This document shows, piece after piece, positions 51,711 through 61,290 of a DNA stretch of 64,000 nt. The position numbers and the translations under genes are program-made. The notes beneath the pieces are model-generated. The model searched no databases. It had not been told where the DNA came from and saw nothing but the letters and a program-made list of their open reading frames with translations. How positions within the stretch are numbered: position 1 is the first letter of the stretch; every line of letters starts with the position of its first letter. This DNA comes from Oceaniglobus indicus (GTDB lineage: Bacteria > Pseudomonadota > Alphaproteobacteria > Rhodobacterales > Rhodobacteraceae). Where the stretch lies: the NCBI RefSeq assembly GCF_002751875.1, contig NZ_NMZM01000004.1, forward strand, positions 186,001 to 250,000, in the 5' to 3' direction.

Positions 51711-53087
51711 TCACGCGACTTCGGCAAAGACCTTTTTCAGCGACACTTCCAGACGCTCGAACATCTCGTCCATCTGCGCAGGTGTCATCACGAAGGCCGG
51801 GCACAGGACGATGGCCTGGCCCAGCGGCCGGCAGATCAGCCCGTGATCCGTGCAGGTGTTGGCGATGCGTTCCGACACCGACAGCGAGCCGTCGAACGGC
51901 GTCTTGTCGGCCTTGTCCTTCACCGCCTCCAGGGCGCCCATCAACCCCTTGCCGCGCGCCTCGCCGATGTTGTCCATCTCGGCCAGCCGGTTCAGCCCTG
52001 CCTCGAACTGCGGGATCAGCCCGCGCGCCTGTTCCAGCAGGCCGTTCTCGATCAGGTCGATCGCCTTCAATGCGATGGCGCATCCGACCGGATGGCCCGA
52101 TGCGGTAAAGCCGTGAGGAAATTCCTCGATCTCCTCGACCGCCGCCTGAAGGCGGTCCGAAAGGTCGGGGCCAAGGATCACCGCGCCCATGGGGAAATAT
52201 CCCGCGGTCAGCGCCTTGGAGCTGATGATCGCGTCGGGCATGAATCCATAGGTCTGCGAACCCCACATCTCGCCGGTGCGCCCGAAGCCACAGATCACCT
52301 CGTCCGCGACCAGCGGGATGCCGTGTTTCTTCAGGATCGGTGCAACGGCCTGGAAATACCCGTCCGACGGGGGGATCACGCCGCCCGCACCCATGACGGG
52401 TTCCGCGACGAAGGCGGCGATGGTGTCGGCACCTTCGCGCGCGATCGTGTCTTCCAGCTCCTGCGCCATGCGGGCGGTGAAGTCGGCCTCGCTTTCACCA
52501 TCCTGGCCCTCGCGCCAGTAATGCGGACAGGTCAGATGGATGAACCCGGGCAGGGGCAGGCCGAAAACCTCGTTATAGGGTTTGCCGGTCATCGATGATG
52601 CCACCACCGTCACCCCGTGGTATCCGTTCTTGCGGGTCAGGATCTTGGTGCGCTGGGGCTTGCCTTCGGCACGGCCCAGGAACCACAGCATCTTGACCAT
52701 GGTGTCGTTCGCCTCGGACCCCGAGTTGGTATAGAACACGCGGCCCCGTTCGAACGGCGACACCTCGATCAGCTTCTCGCTCAGCATCACGGTCTGGTCC
52801 GACATCCGCCCGAAGAACGAATGATACCCCGGAAAACGATCGTACTGCGCCTTGGCGGCGGCCGCCATTTCCGGGTGGTCGAAGCCGGCGACCATGTTCC
52901 ACAGGCCCGCGTTTCCATCCAGATACCGGTTGCCGTGCACGTCGATCACATAGGGACCTTCGCCGTGGGTCAGCACCACCATGCCGCGCCGCTCGACCGA
53001 AGGCAGGTCGGTAAAGCCATAGAAGGAATGGGCGTCGGCGCGCGCTTCCCAGCTGTTGGGGGCGAAGGTTTTCACGTCGTCGGGCAT
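51711..53087 (-). CDS. Class III omega-aminotransferase
   Basis: 458 residues, PLP fold type I. Typical segments are YVIDVHGNRYLDGNAGLWN, FYTNSGSEANDTMVKM, the Asp in LVADEVICGFGRTGEMWG, and the PLP lysine in IISSKALTAGYFPMGAV. It resembles the putrescine/beta-alanine/taurine-pyruvate type transaminases of Rhodobacterales, which act on terminal amines with pyruvate. Its position at the edge of the gamma-glutamylation-type cluster suggests amine use (inference). ATG 53087 follows GGAGACAAAAG; the open frame further upstream has no such site. Confidence 0.9.
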   Translation of the reverse strand: MPDDVKTFAPNSWEARADAHSFYGFTDLPSVERRGMVVLTHGEGPYVIDVHGNRYLDGNAGLWNMVAGFDHPEMAAAAKAQYDRFPGYHSFFGRMSDQTVMLSEKLIEVSPFERGRVFYTNSGSEANDTMVKMLWFLGRAEGKPQRTKILTRKNGYHGVTVVASSMTGKPYNEVFGLPLPGFIHLTCPHYWREGQDGESEADFTARMAQELEDTIAREGADTIAAFVAEPVMGAGGVIPPSDGYFQAVAPILKKHGIPLVADEVICGFGRTGEMWGSQTYGFMPDAIISSKALTAGYFPMGAVILGPDLSDRLQAAVEEIEEFPHGFTASGHPVGCAIALKAIDLIENGLLEQARGLIPQFEAGLNRLAEMDNIGEARGKGLMGALEAVKDKADKTPFDGSLSVSERIANTCTDHGLICRPLGQAIVLCPAFVMTPAQMDEMFERLEVSLKKVFAEVA

Positions 53088-53191
53088 CTTTTGTCTCCGC
53101 ATCAGGGTTGCCGCGACGCTACGCCTGCGCGCCGCCCGGATCAATCGTCGTTATCGCCGGACGCGATGGTCCGTGGCGTCGCGCGGGCGGT

Positions 53192-54415
53192 TCAGGTGCC
53201 GAACGCCCGGGGGCGGGCCGTGGCGATCTGCACCGCATCCAGCAACGCGTCGGCGATGGCGTCGATTTCGGTCACGCTCAGCCTGACGGGCAGGCGCACG
53301 TCACAGGCCCGCATCAGCATCGCGCGGGTCATCGGCAGATCGGGCTGCGACCCCAAAAATCCCCAGTTCCAGAAGGCACGCGCGTTATCGCGCGAGCTGC
53401 CGAAGACCTGAACCTTGACGCCATTGGCCGATGCCCCATCGACGAAGGCCGCGACCTGTGCCGCGTCCATGTCGTGCAGGTTGAACTGGATCGAATCAGG
53501 TGCGCGCGCCTCGCCGACCAGGGGGGCGGGCACGCCGATGTGGCGCGACGTCACCAGCCGTTCGGCCAGCCGGTCATGATTGCGCCGCCCTGCCGCAATC
53601 CGCGCCGGCAGTTCGGCCAGTTGCGGGTGGGCCACGGCCGCCGACAGGTTCGACATCCGCGTGTTGTAGAGCGGCAGGCGGTTCTGCCAGCGGGCAAACG
53701 CGGCCGCCAATGCCGCATCGGGCGCGTGTTTCTTCCAGTTGTGTTCGTATGCGCCGGACATGATCACGGCGCGCGCGATCAGATCGGCGTCGTCGGTGAT
53801 CAGGATGCCGCCTTCGCCCGCGTTCACCATCTTGTAGGACTGGAACGAGAAACAGCCGATCCGCCCGATCGTGCCGATCTTGCGCCCGTGCCATGTGGTG
53901 CCCAGCGAATGGGCCGCATCCTCGATCACCGGCAGGCCGCGCGCATCGGCCAGCGCCATGATCGCATCCATGTCGGATGTGTGGCCGCGCATGTGGCTGA
54001 TCAGGACCGCGTCGGCGCCGGCCAGCTTGGCCTCGAAATCCGCCAGGTCGATCCGGTAATCGGCACCGCATTCGATCAGCACCGGCGTGCAGTCGGCGTG
54101 GAGGATGGACGAAGGCACGGCGGCAAAGGTGAACGCCGGCGTCAGAACACGTGCTCCGCGCGGCAGATCCAGCGCGCGCATGGCGAGGAACAGCGCCGCG
54201 GAACACGAAGCCACGGCCAGCGCATACCGCGATCCCATCAGCGCCGCGAAGTCGCGTTCAAGCAGCGTTACCGGCGCATTCGCATCCGCCGTATAGCGAA
54301 ACAAATCGCCCGAGGTCAGCAGCGCACCGATGGCGGCGCGGGCCGCGTCGGGAATCGGATCGGCGTCATGGGCCGACAACGTGGCGGCGGGAGGGGCGTC
54401 GGCGGTATCACGCAT
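53192..54415 (-). CDS. DegT/DnrJ/EryC1/StrS family aminotransferase
   Basis: 407 residues of the sugar-aminotransferase-like fold type I family. VASCSAALFLAMRAL binds the cofactor phosphate, VIEDAAHSLGTTWHGRKIG carries the PLP Asp, and CFSFQSYKMVNAGEGGIL has the PLP lysine. Such enzymes usually put amino groups on nucleotide-linked keto sugars, but no sugar-nucleotide gene is near. The 25-residue N-terminal extension and surroundings of amine genes leave room for a different substrate. It is upstream of the class III aminotransferase on the same strand and divergent from the glutamine amidotransferase gene with 202 bases between. Confidence 0.88.
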   Translation of the reverse strand: MRDTADAPPAATLSAHDADPIPDAARAAIGALLTSGDLFRYTADANAPVTLLERDFAALMGSRYALAVASCSAALFLAMRALDLPRGARVLTPAFTFAAVPSSILHADCTPVLIECGADYRIDLADFEAKLAGADAVLISHMRGHTSDMDAIMALADARGLPVIEDAAHSLGTTWHGRKIGTIGRIGCFSFQSYKMVNAGEGGILITDDADLIARAVIMSGAYEHNWKKHAPDAALAAAFARWQNRLPLYNTRMSNLSAAVAHPQLAELPARIAAGRRNHDRLAERLVTSRHIGVPAPLVGEARAPDSIQFNLHDMDAAQVAAFVDGASANGVKVQVFGSSRDNARAFWNWGFLGSQPDLPMTRAMLMRACDVRLPVRLSVTEIDAIADALLDAVQIATARPRAFGT

Positions 54416-54617
54416 GGCGGGGCCTTGTCTGTCGGGTCTGCAAAACCTGTTTGCACGCCCATTTTACCCCACCTGCACCCCGGAGGCGAGAGCGATTGCC
54501 GTGACCCCCGGCGTTTGTCGCAGGTCGGCGTGCGATGATATGCGGGCCTCGCAATTCCCATTCCGTGCGCCCGCGATGTGGGCTAGGATCGTGCCGTTCC
54601 TCAATCTTCGGTGATCC

Positions 54618-55307
54618 ATGCATATCGGCATCCTACAGACCGGCCTCGCGCCGGATACGCTCAAGGCGGAAGGAGGGGATTATCCCGACCTGTTCGCACG
54701 CCTTCTCGATGGTCACGGGCTGACGTTCACCACATGGCGGGTGGTGGACGGCGCGTTCCCCGATGGCATCGACGCCGCCGACGGCTGGCTGATCACCGGA
54801 AGCAAGCACGGCGCGTACGAGGATCATCCGTGGATCCCGCCGCTGGAAACCTTGATCCGCGACATCCACGCCGCCGGCCGGCCGATGGTCGGCATCTGTT
54901 TCGGCCATCAGATCATCGCCCGGGCCCTCGGCGGCAAGGTCGAGAAATTCAACGGCGGCTGGTCGGTGGGGCAGGTGCCCTATGTCATCGAAGGCACCCC
55001 CTTTCGCCTGAATGCCTGGCACCAGGACCAGGTGACCGTGCCGCCCGATACGGCGCGCACCGTCGGCGCGTCCGATTTCTGTGCCCATGCCGCGCTGGCC
55101 TATGGCGACACCATCCTGACGGTTCAGCCGCATCCCGAATTCGACGCCAACGCCATCGAAACCCTGATCGACACACGGGGCAAGGGCGTGGTGCCCGACC
55201 CGCTGCTGGAACGCGCCCGCGCGCGGCTGTCCGAGCCGCTGGACAACGCGGCCATGGGCGATCGTCTGGCCCGTTTCCTGATCGAGGCCGCTCATGTCGC
55301 AGCCTGA
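54618..55307 (+). CDS. Class I glutamine amidotransferase-like hydrolase
   Basis: 229 residues. The triad of the class I GATase fold is present: C94 in VGICFGHQII, H172 and E174 in VQPHPEFDAN. The context CFGHQ is that of the stand-alone GMP-synthase-like proteins, not that of PuuD (C-R-G). Its start codon lies 202 bases from the DegT gene, and its stop overlaps the start of the glutamine-synthetase-like gene by 14 bases, so the two are coupled. In such pairs the hydrolase probably removes the gamma-glutamyl group that the ligase added (inference from Puu/Ipu pathways). Confidence 0.88.
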   Translation: MHIGILQTGLAPDTLKAEGGDYPDLFARLLDGHGLTFTTWRVVDGAFPDGIDAADGWLITGSKHGAYEDHPWIPPLETLIRDIHAAGRPMVGICFGHQIIARALGGKVEKFNGGWSVGQVPYVIEGTPFRLNAWHQDQVTVPPDTARTVGASDFCAHAALAYGDTILTVQPHPEFDANAIETLIDTRGKGVVPDPLLERARARLSEPLDNAAMGDRLARFLIEAAHVAA

Positions 55308-56664
55308 CGCCGACTGGATCACCAGGATCCCCGCCGCCACCCGTGACTTCCTTGAAGATCGCCGTCTGGACGAAGTCGAATGCATCATCTCGGACACCAG
55401 CGGCATCGCGCGCGGCAAGGCCATGCCGGCGTCCAAGTTCGCCCGCCAGACGCAGTTCTTCCTGCCCAATTCGATCTTCTTCCAGACCATCACCGGAAGC
55501 TGGGCCGACGCGGCGGGGGCCGAAGGCTTCACCGAGCCTGACATGATCCTCAAGCCTGACTTTTCCACTGCCCGCGCTGCGCCCTGGACCGCCGACTGGA
55601 CGGTGCAGGTGATTCACGACGCCTTCCTGCAATCGGGTGATCCGGTGCCGATGGCGCCGCGCAACGTGCTGAAACGGGTGATGGCGGCCTATCACGCCAA
55701 GGGCTGGAAGCCCGTCATCGCGCCGGAAATGGAATTCTACCTTGTCGCGCGCAACATCGACCCGGCCAAGGTGATCGAGCCGATGATGGGCCGCTCGGGC
55801 CGCCCCGCCGCCGCCCGCCAGGCCTATTCCATGAGTGCGGTGGACGAATATGGCCCGGTGATCGACGACATCTACGATTTCGCCGAGGCTCAGGGGTTCG
55901 AGATCGACGGCATCACCCAGGAAGGCGGCGCCGGACAGCTTGAGATCAACCTGCGCCATGGCGATCCGGTCAAGCTGGCCGACGAGATCTTCTATTTCAA
56001 ACGCCTGATCCGCGAGGCGGCCCTGCGCCACGATTGCTTCGCCACCTTCATGGCCAAGCCGATCGAGGGCGAACCGGGCAGCGCGATGCACATCCACCAT
56101 TCGGTCGAGGATCTGGAAACGGACAAGACGTTGTTCTCGGATGACGTGGGGGGCGAGACCGCGATGTTCCACCACTTCATCGGCGGGATGCAGCGCCATC
56201 TGCCCAGCGTGATCGCGGTGCTGGCGCCCTACGTCAACAGCTATCGGCGGTATGTGAAGGATCACGCCGCGCCGATCAACCTGGAATGGGGCCGCGACAA
56301 CCGCACCACGGGCCTGCGCGTGCCGATCTCAGGCCCCGACGCGCGGCGCATCGAAAACCGCTTGGCGGGGATGGATTGCAATCCCTATCTGGCCATCGCC
56401 GCCTCGCTGGCCTGCGGCTATCTCGGCATGGTCAACGCCATCGATCCCACCGCCGAATTCAGCGGCGACGCCTATTCGGCGGAAGAGGATATCCCCCGCG
56501 GCCTGCTCGATGCGCTGGACCTGTTTGACGAGGCGCACGAGATGCAGGCGCTTCTGGGCCCCGAATTCGGCCGTGTCTATTCCATCGTCAAACGCACCGA
56601 GATCGACGAATTCCTTCAGGTCATCTCGCCTTGGGAGCGCGAGCACCTGCTGATGAACGTCTAG
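55294..56664 (+). CDS. Glutamine-synthetase-like gamma-glutamylamine ligase (first copy)
   Basis: 456 residues with the glutamine synthetase fold: beta-grasp start (CIISDTSGIARGKAMPASKF), catalytic segments PEMEFYL, GGAGQLEINLRHGDP, AMHIHHSVED and WGRDNRTTGLRVP. The length and the absence of the adenylylation loop typical of GlnA place it with PuuA/IpuC-like ligases that join glutamate to amines with ATP. A second, different relative lies at 58145-59473. ATG 55294 overlaps the preceding amidotransferase gene. Confidence 0.9.
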   Translation: MSQPDADWITRIPAATRDFLEDRRLDEVECIISDTSGIARGKAMPASKFARQTQFFLPNSIFFQTITGSWADAAGAEGFTEPDMILKPDFSTARAAPWTADWTVQVIHDAFLQSGDPVPMAPRNVLKRVMAAYHAKGWKPVIAPEMEFYLVARNIDPAKVIEPMMGRSGRPAAARQAYSMSAVDEYGPVIDDIYDFAEAQGFEIDGITQEGGAGQLEINLRHGDPVKLADEIFYFKRLIREAALRHDCFATFMAKPIEGEPGSAMHIHHSVEDLETDKTLFSDDVGGETAMFHHFIGGMQRHLPSVIAVLAPYVNSYRRYVKDHAAPINLEWGRDNRTTGLRVPISGPDARRIENRLAGMDCNPYLAIAASLACGYLGMVNAIDPTAEFSGDAYSAEEDIPRGLLDALDLFDEAHEMQALLGPEFGRVYSIVKRTEIDEFLQVISPWEREHLLMNV

Positions 56665-56745
56665 CGCCCCGGCACGCGCGGTGATGTCGCCAGACCCAAC
56701 GCGCCGGGGCTTGGCACGGACGCCCGCGCGGCGCATATCTGGGCG

Positions 56746-58044
56746 ATGGACCTTCTCACCGCCAACGATCGCTCCGGCGTCTATCCCGCGTCGTGGTATG
56801 CCGAAACCGCGCCGCCCTTGGCGCCCTTCGCGCCGCTTTCGGGCGACGCGCGCGCCGATGTCTGCGTCATCGGCGGCGGCTATACGGGGCTGTCGGCGGC
56901 GCTGCACCTGGCGCAATCGGGCCTGTCCGTCATCCTGATCGAGGCGCAGCGCGTCGGCTTCGGCGCGTCGGGGCGCAATGGCGGACAGGTGGGCAGCGGC
57001 CAGCGCCAGGACCAGTCATGGCTGGAACGCCACGCCCCCGGCGACGCGCGCCTGCTGTGGACCATCGCCGAGGATGCCAAGGCCCTGGTGCAGCACCTGA
57101 TCGCGCACCACGGGATCGACGCCGCATGGCGCCCCGGTGTCGTCCACGCCTTCCGCCGTCCGCGCGATGTCGACCACGAACACCGGTATGCCGACCGTTT
57201 GGCGCGGATCTATGGCTATGACGGGATCGAACCGCTGGACCGGGCCGCGATCCGCGATCTGATCGGCTCGACCGCCTTCGTCGGCGGATCACTCGACCAC
57301 GGCGCGGGGCATCTGCACCCGCTGCGCTTCGCGCTGGGCCTGGCGCGTGCGGCCGCAACCGCCGGCGTCAGGATCTGCGAGACGACGCGCGCGACCCATC
57401 TTCGCCGCGGCGCTCGCCACCGGGTCGAGACCGAAACCGGGATCGTCACCGCCGATCACGTCGTGTTGGCGGCGAACGGATACCTTGGCGGACTTGAGCG
57501 GAACGTCGCCGCACGGGTCATGCCGATCAACAACTTCATCGTCGCGACGGAACCCCTCGGGGCGCGCGCACGCGACATCCTTGCGCGCGACATCGCCGTG
57601 GCGGACGATCGCTTCGTCGTGAACTACTGGCGCTTGTCCGAAGATAACCGCCTGCTGTTCGGAGGCGGCGAAAGCTATGGCTATCGCTTTCCGCGCGACA
57701 TCCGGGCGGTGGTGCGCAAACCGATGCTGGAGATCTATCCGCAACTGGCCGACGTCCCGCTGACCCATGCCTGGGGCGGCACGCTGGCCATCACGATGAA
57801 CCGGATGCCGCATTTCGCGCGCGATCGTGGCGTCTATACCGCGTCCGGCTATTCGGGCCACGGTGTCGCCATGGCCACGATGGCGGGCCGCATGATGGCC
57901 GACGCGATCGCGGGCGACGCTGGTCGCTTCGATGCGATGGCCCGGTTGCCCGGCGCGCGTTTTCCCGGCGGACCGACCCTGCGCGCGCCGCTCCTCGCGC
58001 TTGCGATGACCTGGTTCGGCCTGCGCGACCGCCTGGGGTTCTAG
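56746..58044 (+). CDS. FAD-dependent amine oxidoreductase (PuuB/DAO-like)
   Basis: 432 residues. The Rossmann motif VCVIGGGYTGLSAALHL (residues about 42-60) opens a D-amino-acid-oxidase-type fold; VGFGASGRNGGQVGSGQ is the PuuB/ordL hallmark, and YTASGYSGHGVAMATMAG closes the FAD site. It would oxidise the amine of a gamma-glutamylated polyamine or a related amine, releasing an aldehyde and hydrogen peroxide. It lies 81 bases after the first glutamine-synthetase-like gene. The aldehyde dehydrogenase that should follow in a complete Puu pathway is not in the window. Confidence 0.9.
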   Translation: MDLLTANDRSGVYPASWYAETAPPLAPFAPLSGDARADVCVIGGGYTGLSAALHLAQSGLSVILIEAQRVGFGASGRNGGQVGSGQRQDQSWLERHAPGDARLLWTIAEDAKALVQHLIAHHGIDAAWRPGVVHAFRRPRDVDHEHRYADRLARIYGYDGIEPLDRAAIRDLIGSTAFVGGSLDHGAGHLHPLRFALGLARAAATAGVRICETTRATHLRRGARHRVETETGIVTADHVVLAANGYLGGLERNVAARVMPINNFIVATEPLGARARDILARDIAVADDRFVVNYWRLSEDNRLLFGGGESYGYRFPRDIRAVVRKPMLEIYPQLADVPLTHAWGGTLAITMNRMPHFARDRGVYTASGYSGHGVAMATMAGRMMADAIAGDAGRFDAMARLPGARFPGGPTLRAPLLALAMTWFGLRDRLGF

Positions 58045-58053
58045 GCACACCGG

Positions 58054-58089
58054 GGCTTCTTACCGACCGAAATACTCCCGCCGGAGGCG
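58054..58089 (+). repeat. Dispersed intergenic repeat, copy C
   Basis: 36-base unit on the plus strand, starting 9 bases after the FAD oxidoreductase stop. It differs from copy A at one base (TTA for TTG after CTTC). It is followed by further GC-rich repeats up to the convergent gene end at 58145. Confidence 0.8.
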
Positions 58090-58144
58090 GCGCGGCGCGC
58101 GCAGCGCGACGCAAACAATCGCGTGCGCCGCAGGCGCTCCGTTT

Positions 58145-59473
58145 CTAGACGGTGTCGAGATACAGTTCGACCTTCTCGTCCTCGCTCAACTCGGCGAGAT
58201 AGAACAACTCCTGTCGCTTCGTCATCACGAAGTTCGAAATCATCTCTGCGGGCAGGATCCGCGCAATATGGGGGTCCTTTTCGAAGGCGTCGATGGCCGC
58301 ATCCCATGTCGTCGGCATCCGCGGCAGATCCATGGTGTAGGCGTTGCCGGTGATGGCGGGGGGTGGCATCCTGCCGTCTTCCAGGCCGTTCAGCGCCGCG
58401 CCCAGAATCGCCGCGATCATCAGGTACGGGTTCACGTCGCCGCCCGCCACGCGGTGTTCGATGCGCCGCGCCTTGTGATTGCCGCCGGGCACGCGGATCG
58501 CGGCGGTCCGGTTCTCGTACCCCCAGGCGATGGCGGTGGGGGCATGGGCGCCCGGCACGAACCGGTCATAGCTGTTGCCGTGGGGCGCGAACAGCAGGGT
58601 CGATCCGGGCATCGCCGCCATGCAGCCGGCAATGGCGTGGTGCAAGGCCTCGGTGCCTTCGGCGCCACCGTTGTCGAAGATGTTCTCGCCGGCCGCGTTC
58701 AGAACCGAGAAATGCACGTGCATCCCGTTGCCCGAATGTTCGGCATAGGGTTTGGCCATGAACGACGCGGCGAACCCGTGCTTGCGGGCCATGCCGCGCA
58801 CCAGCAGCTTGAACAGGAAGGCGTCGTCCGCGGCCTTCAACGGGTCGGCCACATGGGTCAGGTTGACCTCGAACTGGCCCCGTCCCGCTTCGGAGATCAC
58901 GGTTTCCGCGGGAATGTCCATCGCCTCGCAGGCGTCATAGAGATCGGTGAAAAACCTATCCCACGCATCCAGCGCCCGCAATGACAGGATCTCGGCGCCG
59001 GTGCGCCGCTTGCCCGACCGGGGCGACAGCGGCACGCGCAGATCCTTGCCGGAATCGTCAATCAGGTAGAATTCAAGTTCGGTGGCAACGACCGGGGTCA
59101 ACCCTTTGTCCTTGAACCGTTTCTGGATGTTGGCAAGCGCATGGCGCGGATCGCCGCCAAAGGGTGTTCCGTCCTCGTGGAACATCCACAGCGGCAACAG
59201 CGCGGTGGGGGCCTCCAGCCAGGGCATCGGCACCAAGCCGCGTTCGGTGGGGAACAGCACGCCATCGGGATCGCCGGCATGGTGCACCAGCGGGCTGTCG
59301 TCGATATCCTCGCCCCAGATGTCGAGGAACATCACCGACAGCGGAAACCTTGTGCCGTCTGTCATCACCTTCGGCGCCAGGTGGGCCGGCATCCGCTTGC
59401 CGCGGGCCTGGCCGTTCAGATCGGAGGCCGCGACGCGGATCGTCTTGATTTCGGGGTGGTCTTCCAGATTCAT
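58145..59473 (-). CDS. Glutamine-synthetase-like gamma-glutamylamine ligase (second copy)
   Basis: 442 residues of the PuuA-like group: TIRVAASDLNGQARGKRMPA (the ..D.nGq.RGKr.p start is characteristic of these ligases), ELEFYLID, ISEAGRGQFEVNLTH, NGMHVHFSVLN, and WGYENRTAAIRVPGG. ATG 59473 overlaps the permease stop by four bases (ATGA), so it is the last gene of the transporter operon. It differs clearly from the copy at 55294, which suggests two amine substrates or two steps. Confidence 0.92.
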   Translation of the reverse strand: MNLEDHPEIKTIRVAASDLNGQARGKRMPAHLAPKVMTDGTRFPLSVMFLDIWGEDIDDSPLVHHAGDPDGVLFPTERGLVPMPWLEAPTALLPLWMFHEDGTPFGGDPRHALANIQKRFKDKGLTPVVATELEFYLIDDSGKDLRVPLSPRSGKRRTGAEILSLRALDAWDRFFTDLYDACEAMDIPAETVISEAGRGQFEVNLTHVADPLKAADDAFLFKLLVRGMARKHGFAASFMAKPYAEHSGNGMHVHFSVLNAAGENIFDNGGAEGTEALHHAIAGCMAAMPGSTLLFAPHGNSYDRFVPGAHAPTAIAWGYENRTAAIRVPGGNHKARRIEHRVAGGDVNPYLMIAAILGAALNGLEDGRMPPPAITGNAYTMDLPRMPTTWDAAIDAFEKDPHIARILPAEMISNFVMTKRQELFYLAELSEDEKVELYLDTV

Positions 59474-60309
59474 CTTATCACCTGTGGGCGCACGCGCAGT
59501 TTTTGCCGTCGCTCGGCAGGCAGATGCCGGTTCAGGCGGCTGTTCACAAGGCCGAAAATCGTGATCACGCAGAGTGTCAGCAGGATGAAATAACCGGCCA
59601 GGATCGGATAGGGGATGAACGGGTTGAACGTCTTGTCCGCGAAATAGCTGGCGTAATACAGTGCATCGCCCCGCTGCTGCCACGCCGGAAAGCCGGAAAA
59701 ATAGACCAGCGTGGTGGCGTGGAACAGGAAGATCGCCTCGTTCGTATAGGCGGGCCAGGCCAGGCGCAGCATCGTCGGCCAGGTGATCTTGCGAAACCGC
59801 GTCCAGCCGGTGAAGCCATAGGCGTCCGCGGCCTCGATATCGCCCTTCGGGATCGAGTTGAGCGCACCGTGGAAGATCTCGGCGGAATAGGCGGCGGTGT
59901 TCAGGAACAGCACGATCAGCGCACCGGCCCAGGCCTTGGTCAGGAAGGATGTGGCCAGGGTGATTTCGACAAACCCGAGGTTGACGGGAAAGCCCACCTT
60001 GGGCAGCAGAACGAACATTTCGTAGGCCAGGAAGAACTGGATGAACAGGGGCGAGCCGCGGAAGATGAAGATGAACCATTCGGCCGGCTTGCGCAGCCAT
60101 GGGCTGCGGGCCGCCTTGGCCAATGCGATGGCGGTGGCCAGGAAAAACCCGAAGGCCAAGGCAAGAACGCCGAAATAGATGTTCCAGATCAGGCCCGACC
60201 CGATCAGCGTCACCTGTTCGCACAGCGTGAAATCCGAGCGCGGCAAAAGCCGTTCGCCCAGCCCGATTGACCGGAAGGCATAGGCCTGGACGGTTTCAAG
60301 GCAGCTCAT
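59470..60309 (-). CDS. Amino-acid ABC transporter permease (HisM-type)
   Basis: 279 residues, about five to six membrane helices. The EAA-loop region GDIEAADAYGFTGWTRFRKITWP, where the ATPase docks, is clear; IFRGSPLFIQFFLAYE is the polar-amino-acid permease signature. It pairs with the permease encoded just upstream, which it overlaps by four bases (ATGA). ATG 60309 gives MSCLETVQAYAFRSIGLGE. Confidence 0.92.
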   Translation of the reverse strand: MSCLETVQAYAFRSIGLGERLLPRSDFTLCEQVTLIGSGLIWNIYFGVLALAFGFFLATAIALAKAARSPWLRKPAEWFIFIFRGSPLFIQFFLAYEMFVLLPKVGFPVNLGFVEITLATSFLTKAWAGALIVLFLNTAAYSAEIFHGALNSIPKGDIEAADAYGFTGWTRFRKITWPTMLRLAWPAYTNEAIFLFHATTLVYFSGFPAWQQRGDALYYASYFADKTFNPFIPYPILAGYFILLTLCVITIFGLVNSRLNRHLPAERRQKLRVRPQVIR

Positions 60310-61247
60310 GCCGCCGCCTTTCTCTGGGCTTCGCCCAAGGCAGTGGCCTGCCCCCGCGACAGCCGATGGGTGATGCGCTTGAGCACGATCTCGGACAGCC
60401 GCGTCAGCACGAGATAGAACACCAGCAGCGCAAGGAAGTAATACAGGCGCCAATCGGGATGGGGATATTCGAAGATGTCGGTTTTCGAGCCCCCAAGCTC
60501 GCGCGCCCAATAGACGATATCCTCGACCCCGAGCAGGAACAGAAGCGGCGTGGCCTTGATGAGGATCATCCACAGGTTCGACAGTCCGGGAAGCGCGAAG
60601 ATCCACATCTGCGGCACGAGGACACGCCAGAAGCTCTGGCGCTGGGACATGCCATAGGCCTCGGCGGTTTCGATCTGGCCATGGGGCACGGCGCGCATGG
60701 CACCATAGAGGACGTTGGCGGCGAAGGCGCCGAAGACGATGGCGAAGGTGAAGACGGCGATTGCGAAACCATAGGTCTCATGCACCCATTGGGGCGATGT
60801 CGACAGCGGCATCTTGGCCGCCTGGCAGACGACGAAATCGCTGCCCTGGCGGATCGGCTGATCCCAGTCGGGGCATCTGACCTTGTGACGCAGGTATTCG
60901 ATGGCCTGGTCCAGCGCGATCACGAAAAACAGGAAGAAGGCGATATCGGGCACGCCGCGCACGATGGCGGTATAGCCCTGTCCGAACCACCTGAGCGGCG
61001 CGAAGTGGCTGCGTGCCGCCATGGCGCCGCCAAAGCCGAACGCCAAGGCCACCGGCGCCGTCACCGCCAGCAGCAACAGCACGGTCCCGAACGAGGCATA
61101 GAAGGCCATATGCTTGCCCGTGGTCAGGTAGCATGCGAGCCAGTGCAGCCCTTCGAGCGTTTTGGGGTCGGTGCAGCTGAGGATGGTTGCGTCCCTTCCG
61201 GCGTGGCGTGGGTGGCGGGCCGTGTCGTGGAGTATTTGGATCGGCAA
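60306..61247 (-). CDS. Amino-acid ABC transporter permease (HisQ-type), start uncertain
   Basis: Up to 313 residues. Membrane helices begin around FYASFGTVLLLLAVTAPVALAFG; AIVRGVPDIAFFLFFVIALDQ and the EAA loop HGQIETAEAYGMSQRQSFWRVLVP follow. Between helices lies a periplasmic insert (HKVRCPDWDQPIRQGSDF). The outermost start is TTG 61247, but that codon lies inside a copy of the dispersed repeat and has no ribosome binding site. GGAAGGGA lies just before an ATC codon at 61184 (ILSCTDPKTLEGLHWL), and the first ATG is 61109. I give the outer limit; the true start is probably 61184 or 61109. Confidence 0.82.
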   Translation of the reverse strand: MPIQILHDTARHPRHAGRDATILSCTDPKTLEGLHWLACYLTTGKHMAFYASFGTVLLLLAVTAPVALAFGFGGAMAARSHFAPLRWFGQGYTAIVRGVPDIAFFLFFVIALDQAIEYLRHKVRCPDWDQPIRQGSDFVVCQAAKMPLSTSPQWVHETYGFAIAVFTFAIVFGAFAANVLYGAMRAVPHGQIETAEAYGMSQRQSFWRVLVPQMWIFALPGLSNLWMILIKATPLLFLLGVEDIVYWARELGGSKTDIFEYPHPDWRLYYFLALLVFYLVLTRLSEIVLKRITHRLSRGQATALGEAQRKAAA

Positions 61248-61252
61248 GAAGC
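61229..61252 (-). repeat. Dispersed intergenic repeat, copy D
   Basis: Minus strand GCTTCTTGCCGATCCAAATA then CTCC, 38 bases after the stop of the binding-protein gene. It matches A/C in the CTTCTTGCCGA...AAATACTCC core and lacks the hairpin part. Confidence 0.7.
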
Positions 61253-61290
61253 AGGGGCGGCGGTGTACCGCCCCTGCCGTCTGGTTCGGA

